Part shown: positions 1-13,047 of the stretch, piece after piece | Position numbering within the stretch: the first letter of the stretch is position 1 | Layout of the letters: each line of letters starts with the position of its first letter | Assembly (NCBI GenBank): GCA_025642065.1 | Contig: JAODUP010000428.1 | Span: forward strand, 124,001 to 188,000 | Length of the DNA: 64,000 nucleotides | Origin: Paralvinella palmiformis | Taxonomy: Eukaryota; Annelida; Polychaeta; Terebellida; Alvinellidae | Direction of reading: 5' to 3' | Notes under the pieces: model-generated | What the model was told of the DNA's origin: nothing | Seen by the model: only the letters and a program-made list of their open reading frames with translations | Databases searched by the model: none | Position numbers and translations under genes: made by a program

Positions 1-1657
1 CAATATATTTACTATTCCAAGGTGATTTCCAGTGACAGTGAAGGGAAGAAGGACACCTATCTCCAACATCGATCTCGCTGTTGCATGTAATGCCGCAAAT
101 AATGTCAACTGGTGCAGGATGCTTTGTGAACGTTGAATCCATTTCCTGTTTACTTTGATCATACCCTAGACTTCTGTTCTTCAGGATTTCCTGTCGTTCA
201 TTCAGACCCGAGTCCACCAAAGCTAGAACATCATCAACATTTACGATGGTATCTTGGTAAATATGAAATAACCAAGCCGGATCTGAACAACACAGATGCG
301 GTGCAACCTGGTTACTATCCAAGATCAAGTACTGTTCTTCCTCAGATAGATGATGTATGCCACCAAGTTCTTTAGGCCTATCAGGATGTGGAATACTTTT
401 TGACCTGTCAGAGTTTTGCCAAGATCTATAAACAAGATCCATTTGAGGAATCTTGGCGAGTGTCCTATAGGGTGTATAGTGCTCCGGGTTGATGCCGAAA
501 GGAAAAAGTTCAATGATTATGCCACCTGCAGGGAGAAACATTGAGAATACCAATAAAGAACCATGCATTCCAATTATCAGCGTTGCATGATTAAATATAT
601 CAACAACCTGCTCAATGCTGTGTGTCTCCAGTGACACAGTGACTACCTTCATCTGCAGGTGTTTAGATAAAGCTAAACACAGCTCCATATCATTTATGAT
701 AAGGCGTGTCTCCTTTCGGGTGACAAGCACAGCCTGATCGTTTTGTTTGTTATTGGTGATTCTTAATTTTCTCAAGATGAAACGTGTAAACTGATGAATG
801 TCTTGCGATGTAACGGTTGCATGTGGCAGTGGACCCTGCGGCTCATAAAACCCATACTGGTACCAAGTACTGTGTTTACTCAAACCAACATAAACATCAG
901 AGAAGCACAGAGATCCAGATCTACCTGAAGGCATATTATCCTCTGCAAGTTTTGCTAATTCTATTGGTACACAAGTAGTGAACATTTCATACAGGTCAGA
1001 ATATTCACCATCATTATGTCCATCTGCAAACAACAGTTGAACATCGAAAGAATCATCGACATAGAACTGTAGCATCTGTAATGTGATGTACAATGGAAAC
1101 AAATCATCATGGATCACATGCATGATGTTATCAGGATGAAACCTGCTGAACATGAGACTAGGCATTTCAATCACATCCACATTGAAGAGCATCTCGTCCA
1201 CCGCCCACAGCGGCACATCTACAAAGTTAAAGTACTTTGCATTGTGGTTCTCAACACTTGATAAATCTAAGAGTGCAGGGTCAAATCTATCCTTTGGTAC
1301 ACCAACTATAGTGCTGTTGGTGCCATGAAAGAATACAAAAGATTGTACATCTGACACATAGCAGAGGTGTCGAAAATGGCAGATCCTGTTTGTATGTTTT
1401 GTTCCCCAGCACCACACTGAAGAGCCACTGGCTCGCAACTGGTTTAGATATATTTGGAGTTGATCTTGATTTGGTGAGAACTGATTCAGTGACTTTCTCA
1501 TCTTTCCATTCGTGTCCACTTTTAATGTGTTTTCAATCTTTGTGCATGTTGACTGTTTGGTGGCTGCTAGTTCTTCTTTCAGTTTCAAGATCTCATATAA
1601 AAGTATGCCAATTATGCTCATAGCGATGCACTGGAAAGTGCAGTGTAGTAAACTCAT
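1..1657 (-). CDS. POMGNT2: Protein O-linked-mannose beta-1,4-N-acetylglucosaminyltransferase 2 (GT61), C-terminus cut by window edge
   Basis: One uninterrupted frame of 552 codons runs on the minus strand from the ATG at 1657-1655 to the window edge. Human POMGNT2 (about 580 residues) is also coded by a single exon. The start MSLLHCTFQCIAMSIIGILL is a short N-terminal signal anchor followed by a charged stem, as expected of a type II ER glycosyltransferase. The GT61 core is recognisable: a MHVIHDDLFPLY block near residue 180, STWYQYGFYEPQGP near 290, the GMHGSLL block near 362, and ELFPFGINPEHYTPYRTLA near 385. From about residue 490 the FN3 domain begins and ends unfinished at a WKSPWNSKY motif. 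The family adds GlcNAc in beta-1,4 linkage to O-mannose on alpha-dystroglycan (core M3) in the ER. The next upstream ATG in the leader is out of frame, so this start is the best choice. The assignment rests on remembered similarity to the human protein and is strong. Confidence 0.93.
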   Translation of the reverse strand, partial: MSLLHCTFQCIAMSIIGILLYEILKLKEELAATKQSTCTKIENTLKVDTNGKMRKSLNQFSPNQDQLQIYLNQLRASGSSVWCWGTKHTNRICHFRHLCYVSDVQSFVFFHGTNSTIVGVPKDRFDPALLDLSSVENHNAKYFNFVDVPLWAVDEMLFNVDVIEMPSLMFSRFHPDNIMHVIHDDLFPLYITLQMLQFYVDDSFDVQLLFADGHNDGEYSDLYEMFTTCVPIELAKLAEDNMPSGRSGSLCFSDVYVGLSKHSTWYQYGFYEPQGPLPHATVTSQDIHQFTRFILRKLRITNNKQNDQAVLVTRKETRLIINDMELCLALSKHLQMKVVTVSLETHSIEQVVDIFNHATLIIGMHGSLLVFSMFLPAGGIIIELFPFGINPEHYTPYRTLAKIPQMDLVYRSWQNSDRSKSIPHPDRPKELGGIHHLSEEEQYLILDSNQVAPHLCCSDPAWLFHIYQDTIVNVDDVLALVDSGLNERQEILKNRSLGYDQSKQEMDSTFTKHPAPVDIICGITCNSEIDVGDRCPSSLHCHWKSPWNSKYI

Positions 1658-2590
1658 CTGGAATTACCATATTATCGAAGTTAACAGTTGAATGCATTTC
1701 ACTCAATATATTTCAATATATTAGTAATAAGTTGTTCATTTAACAGTTTACATTGATTATCAACACAGGCACATTTTAGCTAGACTGTTGTTCTGTTGAT
1801 TATTTTATATTTTGGACTGGCCCATAATACATTAAAAACTTTCAGCTGTCTAAAAATTACTCCTTGGATAGATAATGACATAGTTTAGAGCAAATGATCA
1901 GAGCAGTCTAACTTATATATGTATATGTTTGTAATGTCCATTTTTCCAGTCCTGCCACAAATTATTAGTCATTTAAATTTTGACTAGTTCACCATCTGTC
2001 ATATGATATATACATGTGTATGTAATCATTTTCCCCAGGATCACAAGGGAAATAAGTGTTTTCACAATTCTGTGCTATCCTGGTACATTAATGTATATAT
2101 GTATGTATGTAACAATCTATCATTTTTCAATGATATATGTATTTACATAATTGTACAAAATAAATAAAGCAATTAATCAAGCAGTATAGCCTATACTATA
2201 GGTAGTATAGGATAATAGGTGATTAGAGGGCAAGACTAAATCTAAGAGAGGGTTTAGATACTACTGGAATAAATTATAATAGATCTATTGGAGGCAAATA
2301 TACTGTTTAGTAGGAGACACAAATATTTTGTATTTGATTTATTTTGTAGACTAATCTGTCTAATGTAAATACATATAATAACACTAAAATACATAGACCC
2401 TAAGGCTAAGGAGTAACTCAGTAAGACCTAACCCTAAAGGATGATAGGCTAACTCAAGAAAGCGAAAACACTTATTTCCATTGTGGTTCTGAAGTAAAGC
2501 AACAAACATGACAATTAATTTCTTTTAAAATATTTCTAGCTTAGGCAGGAATTATTTAAATTTTAAGTATAACTTTAAGTAAGTATTTAC

Positions 2591-2760
2591 CTGGAAAATG
2601 TATGCGACTCAAACATTTGTTTTGACTGAAACCCGAGGCGGATCCTTTTCTGTCAAGCTTTGTACTCGTTGGGACGTTGCAAATCTGCATGCCCTAGGCG
2701 TGGTGTTTCGGCACCTAAGACGATGCTAACTTAGCGGTAATCTATCATGGGAGATCTGTG
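2591..2760 (-). other. Probable non-coding first exon of POMGNT2 with splice donor
   Basis: On the minus strand a good donor (CAG then GTAAATACTT) ends an exon at 2591. A plausible acceptor (AATTCCAG) lies directly before the POMGNT2 ATG at 1657. This implies a non-coding 5' exon spliced over about 0.9 kb to the single coding exon. The upstream limit at about 2760 is a guess. Transcript data would decide. Confidence 0.4.
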
Positions 2761-2963
2761 GTTTTGAAAGATGCTGCAGATGTTCAGATCAAACTCTCTG
2801 ATGAAGTGTTTGGGGTTATATTAAATAAGCATTGGACACGAACTGGCATGGACTTGTGTGAACTAATATGGTACGATGTAGCTTGGATATGAAACGACCC
2901 GAAAGCGAAGTAGCTCGTGAATTCGTCAGAGGGCACTATTATACAAAATTGTGATAAATAAGA
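2640..2963. promoter_or_regulatory. Probable shared promoter between POMGNT2 (minus) and PDCD5 (plus)
   Basis: The two genes are head to head: the predicted POMGNT2 first exon ends at 2591 (minus) and the PDCD5 ATG is at 2964 (plus). The interval has more CG dinucleotides than the AT-rich flanks (for example 2635-2735), and I saw no clear TATA box at either side. A CpG-type bidirectional promoter is inference from arrangement and base composition. Confidence 0.4.
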
Positions 2964-5900
2964 ATGGCAGATGAAGAATTGGAAACTATTCGTGCCAAAA
3001 GAATGGCCGAATTGCAACAGCAGTTGGGGGTATAAAACATATAACTAGTTATTGTCAGTCACTGTATATCAGCCAGTTTACAGATACTAAACGAAACATT
3101 TCTTGCTTTGTGTTATAGTCACACTCATAATTGGGTCTTGATAACCATGACACCTGAGACTGTGTCCATGTCTCAGTAAGTTGAATATCAGAGTCCATGT
3201 TATTTTTATTAGTAAACAAGGGACGGGAATGGGATGACTTGCCAGCACTTACTAATATGTTATATCGACCTCAGAAGCTGAGAAGGCAAAATATAATATG
3301 ATATACAAGCAGTCCTTTGAACACATGAATATGTTGGATAATCCCACATAATATAATAAGCTAAAACCAATCAGTGATGCCCTTTGTTGTAGTATTATAA
3401 GTATATAGACAAAAAGATGGAAGAATGATGGAGTATTATGATATGCTGTGGCACATTTTGATTAAATATATTTATGGTTTCATGAATTCTGGAGTAAAGT
3501 TTGTATACATCCTAATTACTGAATTAATATTTGATAACCATTTAGACTCAGGAAATCGGTTACATGGATAATTTGGTAATTTTAGTTTCCTTTCTTAACA
3601 AACATTTTTAAATGGTGCCTATTTAATGAAATCCCGTTATTTTGTTGATATTCGTTACCTACCCCTTCTCATATTATATGGTTTACTCCAGGATATCTGT
3701 AATTGCTCAAGTGTTCTTTCTTTTGTGGAGAACATCTAGTCACGAAAGAGTGACAGTGATTTTGAAGCATGTGTTCAAAATAGATTGTTTTAAAAATAGT
3801 GCTAATAGTTTATGAGCTTGTTTATAAACTGCACGTGATATAATGCAGGAACTTTTTTTTTCTTCGAGTGGGTAGAACAACTCCAACAACAATACGACTG
3901 TTTTGAGTCATCACTATGTCAAAATTAACCTAGTAGCAGAAATAATATTTTGACATAAGCTTTGAGCAAGTTTTAAAATCACAGCAATTTACTTTACTAA
4001 ATAATTATATTATAGACAATTTCCGTGACAACTGCGCCATTTAGTGAATGTCTGTTTGCATGTAGCGTTTCACCGGGCTCGCTGAACCATATGATGAAAA
4101 CGTTCTTTTACCATTGTGAGATCACTGAAATTACAATATGTTTCTTATATTGATAACATGTCTATTACAGTTCCTAACTTGATGATTTATTTTCAATAAC
4201 ATGTCATTTTCAGGCAAAAATAAACTGTCAACTTTCCCGATACAAATAATCTTGTCTGTTAGTAAAAATAATTATACGTTATATTTAATAAAAATGAAAC
4301 TGCCACAAGAACTTATAGATCAATTTAGTTCTATGAATCTCCCAAAACGTAAATTTACAAGCAATTGGTGAATTATACTTGTTACTACTAGTATTACATG
4401 GCTTCACTAACCCGCAAACCAGAGTAGATGTGGACTGTGCATGCATCACAGAAATTGTCTATTATATAAGTTTGTTATCATCTGATATGTGTCACTGATG
4501 GATGCAATGTAAACACAGTGCATGGGGTTGCTTTCTAAGTAGAAAATATTCCTTTTTTAGTTGCCTCATCTCCATTTGCCTTTTTCTCACCTAGCATTTC
4601 AATAACTTATCATCTAGCAAGGTATTATTGATCATCTTGTTGCATAGGGTTCTAACAAAAATAGCCACTCATTAAGTTAAATACATTTGACTGGTTATAT
4701 TAAATGTCGATATTTATCATGTAGGACCCCCTCCTGGTTCAGGGCTTAGAATTAACCCCTTGTATCATTCATTATAGGCCAGTAGAGGGGACTGGAAACA
4801 GATGACACTTAATTAATTGATTGCTGTGATTTCTAATGAAGCTTTACTTACTCACTCCTAGGGGGCTCCTGGCATGGGACAAAATTCAGAAGATCAAGAA
4901 CGTATGCGGCAACAACAAGAGATGAAGAACAGCATCTTGTCACAGGTTTTGGACCAACAGGCAAGGGCGCGTCGTAAGTATAGCTGTTGTGATTTTGCAG
5001 ATGTAGCTGTTGTGATGTCATGTTACAGATGTAGCTGTTGTGATGTTACAAACCTGGCATTGTATAGAGAAGTGATAAGATCATTTGTTTATCTAAACGT
5101 GAATTTGTTTTACAGTTTGTACATGACATTTATATGTTATAGACCTTATTGGGAGGATGAGTAAAGCCATGAATCAACTGGTTGAAAGTTGAATAAAATT
5201 AAGATCTGACAGATAACCCCTTGAAAATTACTATCCCTACATCAAAACATAAATTCAGGACCTCACTACACATAAAATGCATATATTTTTGTTGACATTA
5301 TTAATTGGAGGATGTGGTGTGATATGTCTTTGTATCCACTAGTCATTTAATCTGATTACAGTTTCATTTTATCATGTTATGTTTCAGATTCAAGGTTATG
5401 TTTATTACAAATTTTGGGGAGCCACATTGCGACATCTCCACTAGTTACCATTAATGGTCGTGATAAGAGTTTTGATTGTCATATCTGTCTATTTTAGGAT
5501 AAGGATGCCACTTTCTTTAACCTTATCTATCATACACATTCAGAACTTATATGGATGCTAAACTATTTGTATACATTTTATATGTTTTTTATATAAAGTA
5601 GCTTCCTCCAATCCTTCTGACATGTTAAGTTGTTATTCTTATGTGGCTATTTTTCATGTAATAACCGCATAGCAGGCATTGGGGTAATTATAATTAGAAA
5701 TCACAATCGATGATAATCAATTATATGATCTCAACTAATCGTAATCGCCATTTCCAGATGCAATGTAATCATAATAAGTGATTGCTTTCATGATTACACA
5801 AGGTGTTTGATTATTTACCATGTTATATCATGCCAGAGATATGGTTTGGTATGTAAGGCAAAAGATAACAATAGAACAGATTTACCCGTTGACGGACTGC

Positions 5901-8790
5901 TGTCATATTTATACACATGATGATTTGTTAGCTTACTTGTTCTATGTGTTGAAACACTGCTTCAGATGTTGCTATGATATGTCATATAAACAGGGATTTC
6001 AAATTAACTCGTGTTGTTTTCACACAGTTAAGCCCAAGTTAGTCACACAGCCAGCAATCGTGCATGGCTTATTTGTGGCACCGTCATTTTAATTACAGCT
6101 CCAAACGACCCTGATTGGCCAACAGTCTGATGACAAGCAACCAATTAAATTGATGCATGTGTTAGTGAACATAAACAAGGCTACATGTTAGCACCAGTCG
6201 ACATACAGGATGACAAATGTGGGCATTAGATGGAGATCAAAGTCAAAATGGAGTTGGGAGGTGGTCGAGTTATAGAAGAAAAATAAAATTTTTAAAGCAT
6301 AGCAATAATTTAATACTGTGAAGTGGTCCATTTACAGAGGTGGTTGGAATTGGAGGTTTGACTGTATTCTAATTATCCTATATATTATATAGACCTTACC
6401 TGGCTATAGTCACACCACACATGATGCATTTCGTTACTAATTATATTTTTCCCAAATATTCAAACAATTCCAATTCTGTTTACATCTACAATAATTTATT
6501 TAAATGGAATATTAGTACTTTAATGTCCCCATAAAAATGTTTGTCTATATCTTAAATCAGTCCAGCTGTGATCTTGTTGTCAAGGCAACCAACCATTACT
6601 GGTTTATATGTAACTAGACATTTGGTAGTTTAATTAGCGGGTATAATGGCATTAAGGTATGTTGTACATTTTTATTTCAAGAACATACCATGCGTTTGTT
6701 TCTTACAAAGCAACATGTAAACATTGTAACATGTTTATATCGGATATATATATATATGTAACTGAGTGAATATTGATGAAGAATCACATTCATGTTTGTG
6801 TGATATACATTGTATTCATGATTGTAATCATGATTACTTTACAATGTAATCGATTATATTCAGAATGTAATTGTAATTATAGTATTCTCAAGTAATCGTA
6901 ATTGATTACCTTGGTCCTGTAATTTCCCCAACCCTGACACCTAGTGATTAATTTCACTTTAGAGCTATGACATTTTGCATTGAGAATATTTCATTTATTA
7001 TCTTTTGTAATGACCGTAGTATATGCAGATTATAATGGTAAATAATATTCAGTGGCGCTTGACAAATATGATGGTAGTGGTTTCAGAATTACTGAATATG
7101 TTTTGGTAGTGAAGTTGAATTACTGAATCTTGGAGTTGTATTACCAGTGTCATATAATTTTCAAAAATTCTGCATTCCTAGACTAGTGCAGTAACACCTG
7201 CAACATTATGAAATACATAATTTTATTATGGTCTTTTGGGGTTAGACATGAAAGAAGTATTTCATGTATTATTTTGGAAGATCAAAAATAGTATTCTGCC
7301 TTGTCATTCAGGACTTGGCTTTTACTGTCCAGATGTTCAAGCACTGAATTAGAATATACATCCCCAAAAGAGGTGTCTTTGTAGATTACTAAGAAATTAC
7401 TGTCACATTTGGTGAAGCAACCCCATGTCAAGCATTTTCAAGGCCTTCATGCATAAAGGCTTTTTGCAACAATACTTACTGTTATATTGTGCTTCATACA
7501 TCACAATATATGTACCAATAACTCTACCAGTAATACATATTTTTTCACTTTTTGGTTGATGCTATATTAGCTGTGTTGAAAATATCAAGTGTCTCACCTT
7601 CATAGAACAAATACATCCTTTGTAGGGACTTACTAGCAATTTGTGGCCAGTAGATTAGAGAAAATTTGGCTTGCATGAAATGTTTTGTGTGATATGGTTG
7701 AATATATGGGTCAAGTTTGAAATAGACATAGAGTTGAAAATAAATACTTATTGATTGTCCACTAGTTAGCCTGTCCCACAACACGAGTCAGTGGTGTACA
7801 AACATTATGTGGGATGTTGTATTATCAAAACCTTTGTCTTATCTAAATGGTTTGAAGGCTTCTGATTCAAAGCAGTTTCCATGTGATGTGTTTATGCCAT
7901 AGTCTGGTACAGTTTGATTGTATGTTCATTTGCAGTTAATACAATAGCTCTGACAAAGCCAGAAAAGGCCAAGATGGTAGAGAGCATGTTGGTACAAATG
8001 GCACAATCTGGTCAGTTACAGAGCAAGGTATGTATCAGTAAAAAATCACTTAAATTGGCATCATTAACATTTTCTAAGCTTGTTAATTGACAGTAAATTA
8101 CCACATAGAAGCCTTACTTTTTCTCATTTGATGTATCACTGTGCAGTGCCTTTGAATGGCTCCTGCTAGTACCAGCAAGGGGAACTTTATTAAATATACA
8201 TTATTATTATTAATCATGTAGATCCTTTTGAAAATATCTTCTTTTTAAGATGTATTTAAAGATAATATTAAGATAACTAAGATTATCGTATCTTTGTTAT
8301 TATATTATGGTGTTCAAATTTAGTTTTGAAATAAGGAAATTTCTTTGACCTAAATACTAATATCTAAGATGTAAAGCTAGAATATATAGATTTAGCAGTA
8401 TATACAATTTTATCACTCAGATCATTGTGCATACAAATGGAATAGTTTTGAACTGTGTCAGGTGATAACTTAATGCAGTAATCATCTACTTTGTCATATA
8501 TACATATATATATAAAATTGTGTTTATGCGTGTCCTCACAGTTAGGAGAAGACCAACTGAAAGGCTTGTTAGAAAGAGTCAGCTATCAGACACAAAAAAC
8601 AACAACAGTTAAGGTTTGTTTATCTAACAATGCTATTAATAATGCTATTAATCTGTTCATAATGCAACACATACCCCTCCCCCATCCATCCACACACCCA
8701 TACATTTATATGATACTTTGATGTAATCTTTTTGTTCTGCAGTTTGACAGAAGACGTGCCGCTTTAGATTCAGATGATGATGATTTCTGA
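2964..8790 (+). CDS. PDCD5: Programmed cell death protein 5 (PDCD5), five exons
   Basis: Coding exons are 2964-3029, 4862-4973, 7936-8027, 8542-8613 and 8743-8790. They join in phase to give 129 residues, against 125 in human. Exon 1 begins MADEELETIRAKRMAELQQQ. Exon 2 carries the core helix MKNSILSQVLDQQARAR, exon 3 LNTIALTKPEKAKMVESMLV, exon 4 LKGLLERVSYQTQKTTTVK, and exon 5 the acidic end FDRRRAALDSDDDDF followed by TGA. These are the hallmark segments of the TFAR19/PDCD5 family, small helical DNA-binding-like proteins linked to apoptosis, TIP60 and the CCT chaperonin. All acceptors and donors are canonical; the first donor (GTATAA) is weak, and exon 2 starts after CTCCTAG. Intron 2 contains a degraded transposable element. 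Confidence is very high. Confidence 0.97.
5673..6935. mobile_element. hAT-like non-autonomous element in PDCD5 intron 2
   Basis: The left end reads CAGGCATTGGGGTAATTA. The right end, read on the minus strand, is CAGGGTTGGGGAAATTACAG. This is a terminal inverted repeat of the hAT type (CAGGGTTGGGG). Subterminal DNA at both ends is full of TAATCGATTAC-like motifs (5695-5815 and 6805-6910). The flanking octamers ccgcatag (5665-5672) and acacctag (6936-6943) match at 5 of 8 positions, which fits a decayed 8-bp target duplication. No transposase is visible inside. Confidence 0.55.
8143..8217 (+). repeat. 3' tail of a SINE/LINE family ending in (ATT)n, PDCD5 intron 3
   Basis: The segment around GCCTTTGAATGGCTCCTGCT to the (ATT)n tail at 8206-8217 matches, in opposite orientation, the one at 21765-21835. 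Both share GCTAGTA, CTTTATTAAATATACATTAT and the trinucleotide tail. Only the 3' end is present. Confidence 0.5.
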
Positions 8791-9326
8791 TTTCTACTGG
8801 ATTGCCACTTAAAATGAATATCTTTTGTCACTTGGTAAAGCTTTGCTCCCATGCCATCTCTCTAAAAACAATACTAAAAGATGGTACTTCTAGGTCATTT
8901 TTATCTAGTAAAACAGCTTTAAAGACCACTCACGTTTAACGATCAGTTGAGATGAACCCAATGTTGGTCTTTCTGTATAATAGGCTGTTGCTGTGTTAAT
9001 TGTCTGTGGTGCTCATGAGATGAGATTTTTGTTGTTGTTTAATTTGTGGTGCATTTCTAATTGAAAACAGTATCCAATTTTGTTCAGTATACGAGACCTT
9101 CTAACCTTGTTACAAGCTAAACCTGCTTGAGAAATGTTTGCAATATCTTTCTTGTTTTATATACACTATACTAAATGGTATAAAATTTTGTGTGTGCTTG
9201 TTCTTATACTCAGGTAGAAGAAGAAACATGTACAGCACTAACAGTAACATCGTACATTTCTGTCGTGTCACTATTTATTTGTACTAAAGTTTTGTTATTG
9301 AAATCCTTTATGAAGTATTCAAATGT

Positions 9327-9344
9327 AATAAAACACTGAATAAA
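9327..9344 (+). terminator. Tandem polyadenylation signals of PDCD5
   Basis: Two AATAAA hexamers (9327-9332 and 9339-9344) lie about 550 bases after the PDCD5 stop. They are the best 3'-end signal for the transcript. Confidence 0.7.
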
Positions 9345-11629
9345 CATTGAACAGGGTACACTGCATATGTATGACGTAGACTGATCAGTAAATTTGTTAT
9401 TTCTATAAAGGGCGAATCTTAATGACGAAACTTGATATTACTTCATTTATAATTATAAACAAAAACTATGCTTCAATAAATGACCAGATAAACCAATTTA
9501 TAAAACAAAACACAATTAATTATTATTCAGATATATAAGGTGTATATGTACTTCAAAATTATTCAGAATACTAGTGACGTATTAATTTTTGATATAATGA
9601 AGACACAGTCTTCACCATGGTAACAGCACAATATAGTAGGTGGAAAACATTCTGTTAGATAAACTTTGTAATTATATAAACTAAATAATTATATGCCTAA
9701 TTCACTAGGGATGATCCCATGATAAAACAGTATGCCACACGAATCTATATAAATTATTGACTCAGTGAAGATGCATGTGCCCAGTTATGTGTGTGCATCC
9801 AAATGATTGGTTTTAAATAGACTATTCACAGTGATCTACATATAAATGGATACGACTTGCTATGAACACAACACATTTAAATGAATCAACCACCTGATTT
9901 AGCTAAACCTGTTTTATTTCACATTAATCAGCAGTTGTAAAGTACATGGAAAGGGAATAACATAAGATAATGCTAAAATATCGACAGCACATGTGGAATG
10001 TTTTGGGGGGTGAAAACTGAAAATAGTTATCAAATAATCGTGACGAAGCTTACAACACAAACTAATCAACTAGGCATGGGCCAAAACAAACAGACACTCC
10101 GATAATAGGCTAGTGGATTGCGACAATTAAACGACAAGAAAGATTACTGCACTTGTTTTATGTTAGAATTTAACGCGTGATATTAAGCTTATTATTGAAC
10201 ACTACATCATTTCAACAAATGCCATTTCACCGAATCCAAATATCCGCTTCGCTCATCAATCAATAATAACTCCCAACAGACTGGACATGACAAGCTATAC
10301 ATCACACAACAGAGCTAGAGGAAAACAAAATACTATCACCTTGAAGAACTCGTACTAAACATCACGTTGACGGACTGAAATCACACCCTATTGGTTCATT
10401 GCTGACCAATGGCAACAACATTTCAAATTTATGCATTCAGTAGGCAACCAATGTGTGTTGAAAGCTGTGCAAGCCATAGCTCTCTCTCTCCGTCACATTT
10501 TCTGCTCTGTTAGTACAACACTTCATGAGCACGAGAATATTAACTTGACAGAGTAAACTGGAGAAACAAATATCGTAGTTAATGATCCGAATCACGTCAT
10601 ACGCTTAGATCAAGTGGGGAAGCAACTAGGTATCATCAGCAGTATAATAACAAAATATCAGCTGATTGAAAATAAGACAACAATGATCAGAAATGACATC
10701 ACATAAAAAGATTTGGACCAAGAGCAGATCCATCCTTAGTCCAAAAGTTTCTTTCTTCATCCGTAAATATGTATTCAATATGTCTGTGTGTGCGTGTGTG
10801 TGGCTGTGTGCTTCGGGGTTTAAAATTTACTTTACTGCTAATTAGAGCTACTTTTCTTGAACGATTCTAGTACTCCCTGTAAAAGTAACGAGTCTTATTC
10901 ATACTTCAATAAATAGAAGACCACAACTGACAGTAACGGACCAAATGTATATCCTGTATTACAAAGCTGTTCTCATCAATAGACAACTCCCCATTCACAT
11001 GACAAATCAACATTTCTCTGCAACAAAAAAACCCCCATCATAGACAATGGCAACTATCTACCGTTTAATATACCAGAAGATATCCGAGTAACAAGTAAAA
11101 TGATGTTCTGGTGCTCAATACCGATCAAATAGCTGTTGTTCTGCTGATAATAACTCCGAGTAGAACAACAAAATCACAGCATCTAAAGGAATGAGTAAGC
11201 AATGATATGAATGTTACATTGTGATAAACATCGTCGGATAATCAGCGGGCCTACTATAAATAAAGGCCAATAAATTAGATACAAAATAACGTATAAAAAG
11301 GTCAATACCAGTAAACGGAGCCATTATCATTTAAAATAACATCGTCAACGATTAAAAAAGTCAGATCTGTAGCGACAAAAATACTAATGAACCAATATAT
11401 TATGTCATCAGATGTTAATTCCATGTTAATTCATTTCATGATAACAATTATAATAACATATCTACTTCGAATAATCATGCTTCGGCATCAACATAATTAT
11501 TTAACTACAACATCACACGATGGACACAGAACAGACAGACAGATGGAGCTGTTCTCAATCGAGAACAAGCATATCAACAATGGATAGCAACCATGCAACA
11601 GAAATGGAAGATGAAGATTATTTTGCTAC
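9345..11629. other. Convergent 3' flank between PDCD5 and the CUB/LDLa receptor gene
   Basis: I see no coding sequence here. The right part (about 9913-11629) is probably the 3' untranslated region of the minus-strand receptor gene: a minus-strand AATAAA lies at 9918-9913. The last exon carries the stop at 11632-11630. Otherwise the stretch is AT-rich, with a short GT-rich run near 10785-10815. Confidence 0.35.
9913..9918 (-). terminator. Candidate polyadenylation signal of the CUB/LDLa receptor gene
   Basis: An AATAAA on the minus strand lies about 1.7 kb past the stop codon of the receptor. It is one of few such hexamers in the flank; its use is inferred. Confidence 0.3.
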
Positions 11630-13013
11630 CTAAACGAACACATCTCCAGTCTCTTCAATTGTTACGGTAGATTCTGGTTGAAATTCCTCCAAGTGCTGAA
11701 ACTGGTGTTGACCTACCCCAGCCCGGTGATCAGTGACCGAGCTGTTGATCTCTGAAATATCGGCATCTATATCACCTACAGAAGCGGCCGTACCAGACAC
11801 ACCAAACCTACAAATGGAATCTTGTTCGTAGTCACTAGACTGTTTCGGAGAAGTATCTGTAATTCCATCACTGCCAGATTCAAATGCAGCATTATCTGCA
11901 CCTTGGCTTTCAAGAGAGCTATTATAGACTAGATGGTCATCTGCTGGTCGCGAGATGGATAATGGAGGTGGCTCATGAATGCTGGAAGTAGTGGTGTTAC
12001 CCGGGCCGTCATTAGTCGGTGGCATGTTTGAATGTGCACTCGTAGCATCTGATATGGCAGGCGTGACATCCGGAATACCTGTCAGAGCACCTCGACCTGC
12101 CAGCACTGCTTGAATCATTTCGATTTCTGTGCCCTGAGCTTCTGACACTAAAGAGGAAGCTGTATCGGTGTTATCTTGCTGTCTCGCCAAATCTACACTA
12201 TTCTGGGATACATTGGGAACAGCAACTCTAGATGTATCACTCGACGGCAAGGTTCCACAGTCAGCTTGGGATCTGTCGCCTTCAGAAGCCAAGTTTCCTT
12301 GTTCCGAAGTCACATGGCTAGGTTCATCTTCTCTATGACTAGAAATACGAGGATCAGATTGAGAACCTCCAGGCTCTGTGACAGTCAAGGCTGGTGACTG
12401 TGTTGCAACATATGGTGGCAAATATTGTATGGGTAACTGAACGTCACATTTGGGGCTGTAAGGTGGTGGCTGGGCTGGGAAGTCAAGTGTCCCTTCAAAT
12501 GCCTGGAAAATAATTATTCAAACTGATGAGATGCTAAAATCAAGAATAAATTATTATTATTATCTGTTACAAATGTTATTTAAAATAGCTATGATAATAC
12601 TAAACACTACAATCATATTGCAACATTGGGCAGTTTTCAGTCATGTGAAACTAAGGTTCATAATCTAGTAAGGTTTCACCTTGTAAGTTAATTATCACAA
12701 TGCTGTGATCCAGTGGTTTGTGTACTGATGGTTTTTTATACAGTGTTCATCATTAAGTGCTAAAGTTAGCGGCTACTAAGTGGCAATTACTTTTAGGTTC
12801 ATGATTTCCAAGGCTGATACTAACATTCCTATATATTCACTGTTTCTAGGACAGTACATTCCAGGATGTGCATTTACCATGCCATTTTTTTTATCAAATC
12901 TCTCGTTAAAAATACAATAATATTTATCAAAGACTTGAATTTCTAATATAAGGTGCATTACTATTAAATGATCTATATTTTCAAAATAATATAAATAATC
13001 ATATATGAATTTT

Positions 13014-13047
<34 letters not shown>

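Noticed and set aside
1390..1623. Plus-strand frame opposite POMGNT2
   Set aside because: Shadow of the real minus-strand POMGNT2 frame.
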